This document shows, in pieces, positions 1 to 7,068 of a stretch of DNA of 7,068 bases. This DNA is from Lichenicola sp964245345 (GTDB lineage Bacteria > Pseudomonadota > Alphaproteobacteria > Acetobacterales > Acetobacteraceae), in contig CAXTMS010000179.1 in NCBI GenBank assembly GCA_964245345.1, forward strand, positions 1-7,068, read 5' to 3'. Position numbers and translations under genes: made by a program. Below the pieces are notes generated by a model that saw only the letters and a list, made by a program, of their open reading frames with translations, was not told the DNA's origin and made no database searches. Within the stretch, counting starts at the first letter, position 1, and the number at the start of each line of letters is the position of its first letter.

Positions 1-1366
<1,366 letters not shown>

Positions 1367-1426
1367 GCTCAACCCAACTCCAACACAATCCGCACTCGGC
1401 GATGCAACCCGGCGGCGCAACTATGA
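1367..1426 (-). other. dnaG-rpoD intergenic spacer
   Basis: This 60-bp gap separates the dnaG stop codon (TAG at 1429-1427) from the rpoD ATG. The only recognisable signal is the rpoD Shine-Dalgarno-like GGAG about 11 nt before the start. I see no convincing -35/-10 pair and no hairpin followed by a T-run. Read-through from dnaG into rpoD is therefore the simplest reading. Confidence 0.5.
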
Positions 1427-3340
1427 CTAGACGTCTTCACCGCCTGCCTGTTCTCCGCGCTGAACAGCCAGCAGGGCGGACGTCAACAGGATCTGCTGCC
1501 TTTGATTTTCTTCATTGAGGCATTCCGCGGTGCGCCGTTCCGCCGCCATCACCTGCTCCCGTAAGCCCGGCATGTTTATATGGCCAAAGAACTCCCACCA
1601 GGCCGCTTCAGCGTCGGCAGGCATGGCAGTCTCGAATGCGGCCGCTGCAACGGGCAGAGGACTTGGCCCCAGGATGACGTCCACTTGAGCCGATAATCCG
1701 GCGGATTGCAGGTGGGCTATGAGGCTTGCCGAGTCAAGTGGAGGTGATGCCGGCGCATCCTCGCCGGCCGACCGGCCGAACGCGTCCAGCGTGCCGCATG
1801 GCGTGCCTGCCCAGTCCAGCAACGCGGCCCTCACCTGCGCCAGGTCTCTGGGCAGGTCCAGGTGGCAGAACGCCTGCTCGACGTCGTGCAGCAGGTCGGG
1901 ATGGCGGAGCAGGATCGCCAGCAGCATGCGCAGGCGCTCCAGCCGCACGCCGTCCGCTTCCGGCACCGGCCGGGTCGCCGTCATCGCCGCGACCCGGATG
2001 GGCGGCTGCCCCGTCCGGCCGGGTCCGCCGGGTCGTGCGGCGCTTCCCCGGCGGGCAAAGGTTTCAAAGAAACGCTGCTGCAGGGTGCGCCGGTATTCCG
2101 CCGCCAGCCCCTTGTGGCCGATGGTGGCCGCCGCCGCGGTCAGCTTCGCGTGCAGGGACGCCCGCTGTTCCGGACCTGGATCGCGCACCCCTTCGCTCAG
2201 CAGCTCGAACAGCACCTCGGCCAGCGGCGCCGCCCGTCCCAGCTCGGCCGCCATGGCGGACACGCCGCGCGTGCGCAGCAGGCTGTCCGGATCCTCGCCT
2301 TCGGGCAGGCGGACGAAGCGAAGAGTCCGTTCCGGATCCAGCAGCGGCAGCGCGGTTTCCGCCGCCCGGATCGCCGCGCGCCTGCCGGCGGCGTCGCCGT
2401 CGAAGCACAGCACCGGTGCCGGGGCGACCCGCCACAGCGCTTCCAGCTGCTCGGCCGTCAGCGCGGTCCCGAGCGGTGCCACCGCCCCGTCGAGCCCGGC
2501 CTGGTGCAGCGCGATCACGTCCATGTAGCCTTCCACCACCACCAGCTCGCGCGACGCCTGCGACGCATCCGCCGGCGGCCTCGCCGTGCGCAGCGCCGAC
2601 GCTGCGCGGTGCAGCCCGAACAGGGTGCGGCGCTTCACGAACAACGGCGTTTCAGGGCCGTTCAGGTATTTCGGCTGTCCGTCGCCCAGGATGCGGCCGC
2701 CGAAGCTGACCAGTCCGCCGCGACGGTCGCGGATCGGAAACGTCACCCGGTTGAAGAACAGCTCGCCCTTCGGCCGCCCCTCCTCGTCCAGGCGCATCAG
2801 CCCGGCTTCCGCGACCAGCTCGGGCGGGAAGTTCTGCTCCTTCAGCTCGGCGAGCAGGGAGCCGCGACCGTCGCCGGACCAGCCCAGCCCGTGCTCGGCG
2901 ATCGTCTTCTCGCCGAGTCCCCGGTTGCGCAGGTAGGCCAGGCCTTCGCGCCCCTGCCCGCCCTGCAGCCGGCGCACGAAGCTCGCCTGCGCCGCGTCCA
3001 GCACGTCGACCAGGGTGCGGGCGCGCTCGGCGCGGCCGCGATCGGCGGGCGCCTGCTTCGGCACCTCCAGTCCGGCCTCGCCCGCCAGCCCTTCCACCGC
3101 TTCCAGGAACGACCGCCCTTCCGCCTGCATCACGAACGAGATCGCGTCGCCATGCGCGCCGCAGCCGAAGCAGTGGAAATGGTCGTCGTACACGTAGAAG
3201 GACGGCGTCTTCTCGCCGTGGAACGGGCAGCATGCCTTGAACTGGCGCCCCGACCGGGTGAGCTTGGTCTTGCGTCCGACCACGGCGGCGATCGGCGTGC
3301 GCGCGCGCAGTTCCTCCAGAAAGGCGGGGTCGAAGGCCAT
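1427..3340 (-). CDS. dnaG: DNA primase DnaG
   Basis: DnaG synthesises the RNA primers for chromosomal replication, working with the DnaB helicase at the fork. The protein is 637 residues, a normal length for the family. An N-terminal CHC2 zinc ribbon has ligands C38, H41, C57 and C60 (CCPFH, then HCFGCGAHGD). The basic core motif PKYLNGPETPLF lies at about 223-234. The Toprim catalytic domain has VVEGYMD (E270, D274) and CFDGDAAG (D314, D316). A Pro/Gly-rich linker at about 432-450 leads into a helical C-terminal region (about 465-637) that would bind DnaB. I chose the start at 3340 because MAFDPAFLEELRARTPIA matches where primases usually begin. An in-frame ATG at 3376 would add 12 residues, and neither start has a good Shine-Dalgarno. 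The frame stays open far upstream (to 5161), but that stretch is antisense to the next gene and does not look like a primase. It is the presumed first gene of a dnaG-rpoD unit. Confidence 0.97.
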   Translation of the reverse strand: MAFDPAFLEELRARTPIAAVVGRKTKLTRSGRQFKACCPFHGEKTPSFYVYDDHFHCFGCGAHGDAISFVMQAEGRSFLEAVEGLAGEAGLEVPKQAPADRGRAERARTLVDVLDAAQASFVRRLQGGQGREGLAYLRNRGLGEKTIAEHGLGWSGDGRGSLLAELKEQNFPPELVAEAGLMRLDEEGRPKGELFFNRVTFPIRDRRGGLVSFGGRILGDGQPKYLNGPETPLFVKRRTLFGLHRAASALRTARPPADASQASRELVVVEGYMDVIALHQAGLDGAVAPLGTALTAEQLEALWRVAPAPVLCFDGDAAGRRAAIRAAETALPLLDPERTLRFVRLPEGEDPDSLLRTRGVSAMAAELGRAAPLAEVLFELLSEGVRDPGPEQRASLHAKLTAAAATIGHKGLAAEYRRTLQQRFFETFARRGSAARPGGPGRTGQPPIRVAAMTATRPVPEADGVRLERLRMLLAILLRHPDLLHDVEQAFCHLDLPRDLAQVRAALLDWAGTPCGTLDAFGRSAGEDAPASPPLDSASLIAHLQSAGLSAQVDVILGPSPLPVAAAAFETAMPADAEAAWWEFFGHINMPGLREQVMAAERRTAECLNEENQRQQILLTSALLAVQRGEQAGGEDV

Positions 3341-3346
3341 GGGCCG

Positions 3347-3375
3347 GTTGTAGAAGGCCGCTCCGGGCAGGTCCA
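3347..3375 (-). promoter_or_regulatory. Weak candidate dnaG promoter
   Basis: On the minus strand, TGGACC (3375-3370) and TACAAC (3352-3347) are separated by exactly 17 nt. Each matches the sigma-70 -35/-10 consensus at 4 of 6 positions. Transcription starting about 7 nt past the -10 would begin at the A of the dnaG ATG (3340), giving a leaderless mRNA. That would fit the lack of a good ribosome binding site. Pairs of 4/6 matches also occur by chance, so this is a suggestion only. Confidence 0.2.
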
Positions 3376-3481
3376 TCACGACCCGCCGGGGTGCTGCCTC
3401 GTGCACGGGTTGACGTGGGACGATGCAATGGCGAAACGATGCGGTATTGGTGGGTGCCGGAGCCGAAGGACGGGACGACGG

Positions 3482-5254
3482 ATGCGACCGCTGCTGCCGA
3501 AATGGTTCACCCCGCGTGGCCCGGCCGAACAGGCGGTTGCGCGCGACGCGCCGATGATCGACCTGTTCGCCCGGCCGTCCGCCTCCCGTCCCGACGCGGT
3601 GGCGGCATCCGGCGCCGCGGCATCCGGACCGGGCGACGCAGCAACCGCCGCCTTCGTGGTCACGTCCTCGGTTCCGCCGCGGCGCCTCGTGGTGCCGGAC
3701 CCGCTTCGCCTGATCGACAACCGGCTGCACCTGTATCTGGGCGACCGGCTGGTCTGCCCGCTCCGCCACGGCGACCCGTCCGGGCTGCAGGCAGGGTGGA
3801 CCGCACCGGCGCTGTATGTCGGCTGCGATCGGCTGCTCTGGTTGTCGCTGGCGCATGTGGACGGCCACGCCGCCGACTGGTTCCTGACCGAGGCCGGCAC
3901 CTACCTCGCCGACACGGTGGCAGGTCTGCCGGTGACGGTCCGGGAGGGCCTGGTCCGACACGTGCACGACCTCCTCGCCACCCCCGCCGGCCCGGCGCGC
4001 GACCGTGCGCTGGACGCTTATGGGCGCATGCACCCACGCACCCGGCGGGAGATCGAGCTTTGGATCGCGGCCGAGGGCGACGCGGTTGCCGGCCTTGCCG
4101 GCGGCCCGGCGTCTGCCGCCGTGCCGCTTCCCGGCCTTCCGCCACAGCCCGGGGCGCTGGTGTCCTGCATCCGGCTCGACGCCGCCGGCCTGTCCGGGCA
4201 GGCGGGCGGCCTCGCCGGCGCCTGGACCCGGGAGAACGGGCTTCCGGCGCTGCTGGCCGGAGGGCGCGCGTCGATCACGCTGTTCCTGCCGCGCCGGCCG
4301 GCCCACGCGCGGCTGAGCCTCGAGGTGAAGGGGCTGGCGGTGCCGCGCCGGCTGACCGTCTCGGTCGACGGCTGGACGATCGGCACCAGCCGGGTCGGGC
4401 CGGAACACGGGCAGGGCGTGCGGCTCGACTACTGGATCCCGGCCGAAGCGCTGGAAGCGGGACAGGCGACGCTCTGGCTGGACACCGCACCGGCCTCCCT
4501 GGAGCCCGTCGCGGCGATGCTTCTCACCCACCTGGCGCTTGAGCTGGGTGCCCCGCTGCCGGAGGTGGCCGACGCCGACGACGACGCGGCGCTGATGGCG
4601 CGGTTCGCAAGCCTGGGCGAGGATTGCGAGTTCGGCTTCGTCCAGCGGCGCTTCGGCATCGAGCCGCTCGGGCTGTTCCGCTTCGCAGGCGCCGGGCACA
4701 TGCGCAACCTGCTTCGCCTGCTCGAGACCGACCTCGCCGGGCTGGGCGAGCCCGGGTCGCTGTCGGCCAGGCTGGTCAACGCCGTGCTCTACCGCGCTCC
4801 CGAGCCGCCGCTGGTGATCCCCGAGTTCTTCATGACCGACCAGCGCCTCGGCTTCTCCTTCCACACCTTCCGCGGCCCGGACCAGGAAACGGAGGCCGAG
4901 GCGATCACGGCCAACCAGCGGAAGCTGCACTACCTGAAGCGCAAGTTCATCGAGGACCTGGAAGACGGGGAGAAGATCTGGCTGCTGAAGGACGGCAGCC
5001 GCGGCGACACCCACGAGGCGTTCGCGTTTCTCGACGCTCTCCAGCGCAAGGGGCCGAACCGGCTGTTCTGGGTGACGCGGTTGGTCCCGGGACGGCCGTC
5101 GGGCTCGGTGGAGTGGATCGCGCCCAACCTGCTGCGCGGCTATTCGGGCGGCTCCCATCACGACGCCCAGGTGTTCGACGCGCCCCTCTGGCTGCGCCTA
5201 TGCCGCAACGCCCGCCGTGCCTTCGCCGAACGGGACGCGCCGGGAGCGGGCTGA
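3482..5254 (+). CDS. Hypothetical protein with a C-terminal DUF1796-like (putative papain-like cysteine peptidase) module
   Basis: I do not recognise a named gene. The start at 3482 gives 590 residues and has AAGGA 11 nt upstream. Other in-frame ATGs are at 3428 (weaker ribosome site, odd Arg/Cys-rich leader) and 3554. No signal peptide or membrane segment is evident. After an Ala/Pro-rich N-terminus (about 1-65) comes a domain (about 68-200) with RLIDNRLHLYLGDRLVCPL and a Trp-containing core. A beta-rich stretch follows (about 263-354: ITLFLP, RLSLEVKG, RLTVSVDGWTIG, ATLWLD), like an accessory sandwich module. The C-terminal region (about 370-580) begins FASLGEDCEFGFVQRRFG and continues with LGLFRFAG, FSFHTFRG, an Arg/Lys-rich helix (about 479-492), KIWLLKD and GGSHHDAQVF. 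The order of SLG-x2-C (C382), aromatic motif and His (H461) recalls DUF1796. C382/H461 as a catalytic pair is inference. The gene is divergent from dnaG and convergent with yqeY. Base composition looks like its neighbours by eye. It could alternatively be a non-enzymatic polysaccharide-related protein. Confidence 0.85.
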   Translation: MRPLLPKWFTPRGPAEQAVARDAPMIDLFARPSASRPDAVAASGAAASGPGDAATAAFVVTSSVPPRRLVVPDPLRLIDNRLHLYLGDRLVCPLRHGDPSGLQAGWTAPALYVGCDRLLWLSLAHVDGHAADWFLTEAGTYLADTVAGLPVTVREGLVRHVHDLLATPAGPARDRALDAYGRMHPRTRREIELWIAAEGDAVAGLAGGPASAAVPLPGLPPQPGALVSCIRLDAAGLSGQAGGLAGAWTRENGLPALLAGGRASITLFLPRRPAHARLSLEVKGLAVPRRLTVSVDGWTIGTSRVGPEHGQGVRLDYWIPAEALEAGQATLWLDTAPASLEPVAAMLLTHLALELGAPLPEVADADDDAALMARFASLGEDCEFGFVQRRFGIEPLGLFRFAGAGHMRNLLRLLETDLAGLGEPGSLSARLVNAVLYRAPEPPLVIPEFFMTDQRLGFSFHTFRGPDQETEAEAITANQRKLHYLKRKFIEDLEDGEKIWLLKDGSRGDTHEAFAFLDALQRKGPNRLFWVTRLVPGRPSGSVEWIAPNLLRGYSGGSHHDAQVFDAPLWLRLCRNARRAFAERDAPGAG

Positions 5255-5272
5255 CCCGCGCGCCGGCCGCGC
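5246..5272. terminator. GC-rich hairpins at the convergent gene ends, possible terminator
   Basis: Two alternative perfect 5-bp hairpins overlap here. GCGGG (5246-5250) pairs with CCCGC (5255-5259) around the TGA stop of the plus-strand gene. GCGCG (5258-5262) pairs with CGCGC (5268-5272). Neither is followed by a T-run on either strand, so intrinsic termination is doubtful. The position between two convergent genes only 27 bp apart is the main reason to mention it. Chance pairing is common at this GC content. Confidence 0.2.
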
Positions 5273-5281
5273 TCGACAGGT

Positions 5282-5737
5282 TCAGCCCAGCCGCGCCTTC
5301 ACCAGCGCGTTGGCACGACCGAGATCGAGCGCGGCGCCATGGCGGTTCTTCAGCGCCGCCATCACCCGTCCCATGTCCTTCATCGATCCGGCCCCGGTTT
5401 CCTGCACCGCGTCGGCCACCGCCATGGTCAGCGCCGCGTCGTCCATCGGCGCCGGCAGGAACTCCTCGATCACCACGATCTCGGCGTCCTCCTTGGCCGC
5501 CAGCTCGCCGCGCCCGCCCTGCAGGTAGAGCGCCGACGACTCCGAGCGCGACTTCACCATGTTGCGCAGCATGGACACGATCTCGTCGTCGCCGATCTGC
5601 TCCACCCCCTTGGGCCGGGCGGCGATGTCGAGGTCCTTGAGGCGGGCCAGCACCATGCGCAGCGTCGACACGCGCGGAGCGTCGCCGGCTTTCATCGCCG
5701 TCTTGAGGCCATCGGTGAAGCGGGCACGCAACGTCAT
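5282..5737 (-). CDS. GatB/YqeY domain-containing protein
   Basis: This complete 151-residue protein has the usual length of stand-alone YqeY proteins. The family shares the helical tail domain of GatB, a subunit of the tRNA-dependent amidotransferase, and is thought to touch tRNA. The exact role of the stand-alone form is not established. Family hallmarks include MKAGDAPRVSTLRMVLARLKD (about 15-35), the IEEFLP motif (90-95) and the C-terminal MKDMGRVMAALKNRHG (119-134) ending in ANALVKARLG. The start at 5737 is fixed by an excellent AGGAAGG Shine-Dalgarno 8 nt upstream. In many alphaproteobacteria the gene sits beside dnaG-rpoD and opposite carA. Here it is divergent from carA as expected but separated from dnaG by an opposite-strand gene, whose stop lies 27 bp from the yqeY stop. 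Confidence 0.93.
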   Translation of the reverse strand: MTLRARFTDGLKTAMKAGDAPRVSTLRMVLARLKDLDIAARPKGVEQIGDDEIVSMLRNMVKSRSESSALYLQGGRGELAAKEDAEIVVIEEFLPAPMDDAALTMAVADAVQETGAGSMKDMGRVMAALKNRHGAALDLGRANALVKARLG

Positions 5738-5745
5738 GGTGTCAA

Positions 5746-5752
5746 CCTTCCT
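5746..5752 (-). promoter_or_regulatory. Strong ribosome binding site of the yqeY-like gene
   Basis: AGGAAGG reads on the minus strand from 5752 to 5746, with 8 nt to the ATG at 5737. It is the best Shine-Dalgarno in the window and settles the start codon. Confidence 0.8.
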
Positions 5753-5770
5753 GGTTCCGCCGGCACTGCC

Positions 5771-5813
5771 GGAAGGAAGTTCCGCGAGCGGGGCGCTCGG
5801 GAAACTTCTTCCC
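5771..5813. repeat. Large imperfect inverted repeat between yqeY and carA
   Basis: A 20-nt left arm (5771-5790, beginning GGAAGGAAGTT) and a 20-nt right arm (5794-5813, ending AACTTCTTCCC) flank a 3-nt GGG loop. By hand alignment 16 of 20 positions are Watson-Crick pairs and one more is a G-U pair on the plus strand. The mismatches are A5773/C5811, C5782/A5802 and G5784/G5800. GCCGGC copies outside the arms (5759-5764 and 5822-5827) could add an outer 6-bp stem. The dyad lies in the shared upstream region of two divergent genes, 53 nt before the carA ATG and 33 nt before the yqeY ATG. It could act as an operator or as a structured 5' leader. The lack of a T-run and its position upstream of both genes argue against a terminator. 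Confidence 0.7.
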
Positions 5814-5829
5814 AGGGGCCCGCCGGCTT

Positions 5830-5858
5830 GCTACTGCCTCCCGTAGCGGGGTTGGGAG
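5830..5858 (+). promoter_or_regulatory. Possible translation-control hairpins in the carA leader
   Basis: GCTAC (5830-5834) and GTAGC (5843-5847) can form a 5-bp stem with an 8-nt loop. That loop contains CTCCC (5838-5842), which is the exact complement of the carA Shine-Dalgarno GGGAG (5854-5858). Pairing of CTCCC with GGGAG would hide the ribosome site. It would leave at least part of the first stem unpaired, so the two structures compete. The stems are short, so this is weak. Confidence 0.25.
5854..5858 (+). promoter_or_regulatory. carA ribosome binding site
   Basis: GGGAG ends 8 nt before the ATG at 5867. It supports that start and the long N-terminal extension of CarA. The overlapping ATG at 5862 is out of frame with carA. 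Confidence 0.7.
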
Positions 5859-5866
5859 CTCATGTC

Positions 5867-7068
5867 ATGGCGCTGTCGGTCGATGCGATCATCGAACGCC
5901 TCGGAGGCGCGACGGAGGCGGCCTCGCTGACGGGAGTCGGCACCGAGGCGATCCGCAAGTGGCGGCAGGCCGGCGTGGTGCCGCCGAAGCACTGGAGTGC
6001 GATCCTGCGCGCCACCGACCTGCAGCTCCACGACCTGTCCAGCCAGTCGGTCGGCACGGTTCCGCCAGCCGTTGAACCGGAGGCGGCACCGGACTCGCCA
6101 CCTGACGGCGCCACCGCCGTGCTGGTGCTTGCGGATGGCAGCGTGCTGTGGGGACGCGGCTTCGGCGCCCTTGCCGAGGGCGCCCGGTCGCTGGGCGAGA
6201 TCTGCTTCTCCACCGGCCTGACCGGCTATCAGGAAACCCTGACCGACCCGTCCTTCGCCGGGCAGATCATCACCTTCACCTTTCCCCATATCGGCAACGT
6301 CGGCACCACCGCCGAGGACGACGAGGCGGTCAACGTCGCCGCCCGTGGGCTGGTGGTGCGCGAGGACCTTTCCGAGCCGTCGAACTGGCGCTCCACCCAG
6401 ACCCTGGACGGGTGGCTCAAGGCGCGCGGCATCCCCGGCATCTGCGGCGTCGACACGCGTGCCCTCACCCGGCGCATCCGCGACCACGGGCCGCAGACGG
6501 CCGTGCTGTGCCATCCGGCCGACCGGCGGTTCGACCTCCATGCGCTGCGGCAGGCGGCGGTCGACTGGCCCGGGTTGGAAGGCATGGACCTCGCCCGGAT
6601 GGTGTCCTGCACCCAGAGCTACGGCTGGACCGAGGGCACCTGGACCGGCACCAGCGAGGCCACGCGCCGGCCGGACGCGGCGGCCAGGCACGTGGTGGCG
6701 GTGGATTACGGCGCCAAGCGCAACATCCTGCGCTGCCTGGTGCAGGCCGGCTGCCGGGTGACGGTGGTGCCGGCCGAGGCCAACGCCGAGGAGATCCTGC
6801 GGCACGCCCCGGACGGGGTGTTCCTGAGCAACGGTCCGGGCGACCCGGCGGCGACGGCGGCGTATGCGGTGCCGGCGATCCGGGGCGTGCTCGACGCCGG
6901 CACCCCGGTGTTCGGCATCTGCCTCGGCCACCAGCTACTGGCCCTGGCCCTGGGCGGGCGCACCTACAAGCTCGACCGCGGCCATCGCGGCGCCAACCAG
7001 CCGGTCAAGGACCTCGCCACCGGCCGGGTGGAGATCACCAGCCAGAACCACGGCTTCGCGGTGGACGA
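5867..7068 (+). CDS. carA: Carbamoyl-phosphate synthase small (glutaminase) subunit with N-terminal helix-turn-helix-like domain, truncated by the window edge
   Basis: CarA hydrolyses glutamine and channels ammonia to CarB for carbamoyl phosphate, the precursor of arginine and pyrimidines, in the cytoplasm. 400 codons plus 2 bases are visible. The CarA-specific N-terminal domain starts at about residue 83 (TAVLVLADGSVLWGRGFGA), with STGLTGYQETLTDPSFAGQ at about 115-133 and FPHIGNVG at 139-146. The class I glutamine amidotransferase domain begins at about 275, with SNGPGDPA (321-328) and GICLGHQ holding nucleophile C352. The catalytic His/Glu pair lies past the right edge. Residues 1-57 are extra: IIERLGGATEAASLTGV, GTEAIRKWRQAGVVPPKHW and a final helix, a Cro/YdaS-like fold, joined by a Pro/Ala-rich linker (about 58-82). 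The family usually lacks this module. The reading frame is unbroken and the GGGAG site favours translation from 5867. No alternative start near residue 83 has a visible ribosome site. Confidence 0.96.
   Translation, partial: MALSVDAIIERLGGATEAASLTGVGTEAIRKWRQAGVVPPKHWSAILRATDLQLHDLSSQSVGTVPPAVEPEAAPDSPPDGATAVLVLADGSVLWGRGFGALAEGARSLGEICFSTGLTGYQETLTDPSFAGQIITFTFPHIGNVGTTAEDDEAVNVAARGLVVREDLSEPSNWRSTQTLDGWLKARGIPGICGVDTRALTRRIRDHGPQTAVLCHPADRRFDLHALRQAAVDWPGLEGMDLARMVSCTQSYGWTEGTWTGTSEATRRPDAAARHVVAVDYGAKRNILRCLVQAGCRVTVVPAEANAEEILRHAPDGVFLSNGPGDPAATAAYAVPAIRGVLDAGTPVFGICLGHQLLALALGGRTYKLDRGHRGANQPVKDLATGRVEITSQNHGFAVD

Noticed and set aside
3410..3440. TTGACG (3410-3415) as a promoter for the plus-strand hypothetical gene
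   Set aside because: No convincing -10 follows at 16-18 nt. The best is AACGAT at 19 nt with 3 of 6 matches.
1862..3481. Plus-strand open frame upstream of and in frame with the 3482-5254 gene, antisense to dnaG
   Set aside because: It lies opposite the conserved primase domains, and its translation is Arg/Gln/Ala-rich with no recognisable domain. It is a shadow of dnaG.
3428..3481. Alternative upstream ATG at 3428 for the hypothetical gene
   Set aside because: It adds an Arg/Cys-rich 18-residue leader unlike the rest of the protein and has a poorer ribosome site than 3482. It cannot be fully excluded.
3341..5161. In-frame open extension of the dnaG reading frame giving a 1244-residue minus-strand frame
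   Set aside because: The extension is antisense to a better-supported plus-strand gene, is rich in Arg/Gln/Gly/Pro without domain motifs, and the primase begins naturally at 3340. Long stop-free antisense frames are expected at this GC content.
5740..5745. Perfect TTGACA hexamer on the minus strand just before the yqeY start
   Set aside because: It lies between the Shine-Dalgarno and the start codon, so a promoter using it would start inside the gene, and no -10 is seen at the right spacing.
5831..6931. Minus-strand 366-residue open frame antisense to carA
   Set aside because: It overlaps the well-conserved carA and has no domain motifs or plausible ribosome site.

Overview
The window looks like chromosomal backbone from a high-GC alphaproteobacterium, most likely Acetobacteraceae/Rhodospirillales. 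This rests on the very GC-rich third codon positions, the protein sequences, and the carA / yqeY-dnaG-rpoD neighbourhood. The taxonomic call is inferred from remembered family sequences, not from a search. No mobile element, CRISPR array, tRNA or rRNA was seen.

Layout, left to right. (1) Minus strand, 1-1366: the N-terminal 455 codons of rpoD, the housekeeping sigma-70 factor, running off the left edge in region 2.2. (2) Minus strand, 1427-3340: complete dnaG primase, 60 bp upstream of rpoD and presumably co-transcribed with it. (3) Plus strand, 3482-5254: an unrecognised 590-residue protein. It has a possible beta-sandwich middle module and a C-terminal module resembling DUF1796 putative papain-like cysteine peptidases. 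It runs opposite to its neighbours and separates yqeY from dnaG. (4) Minus strand, 5282-5737: a complete GatB/YqeY-domain protein. (5) A 129-bp divergent intergenic region holding a large imperfect inverted repeat and a possible Shine-Dalgarno-masking hairpin. (6) Plus strand, 5867 to the right edge: carA, the glutaminase subunit of carbamoyl-phosphate synthetase. It carries an extra N-terminal helix-turn-helix-like module and is cut off shortly after the catalytic cysteine motif.

Functionally, dnaG and rpoD form the macromolecular-synthesis unit (replication priming and housekeeping transcription). YqeY is often near it in alphaproteobacteria. carA starts the arginine/pyrimidine branch. The most unusual points are the helix-turn-helix-CarA fusion, the large dyad directly in front of it (a conceivable but untested target), and the opposite-strand gene lodged between yqeY and dnaG.
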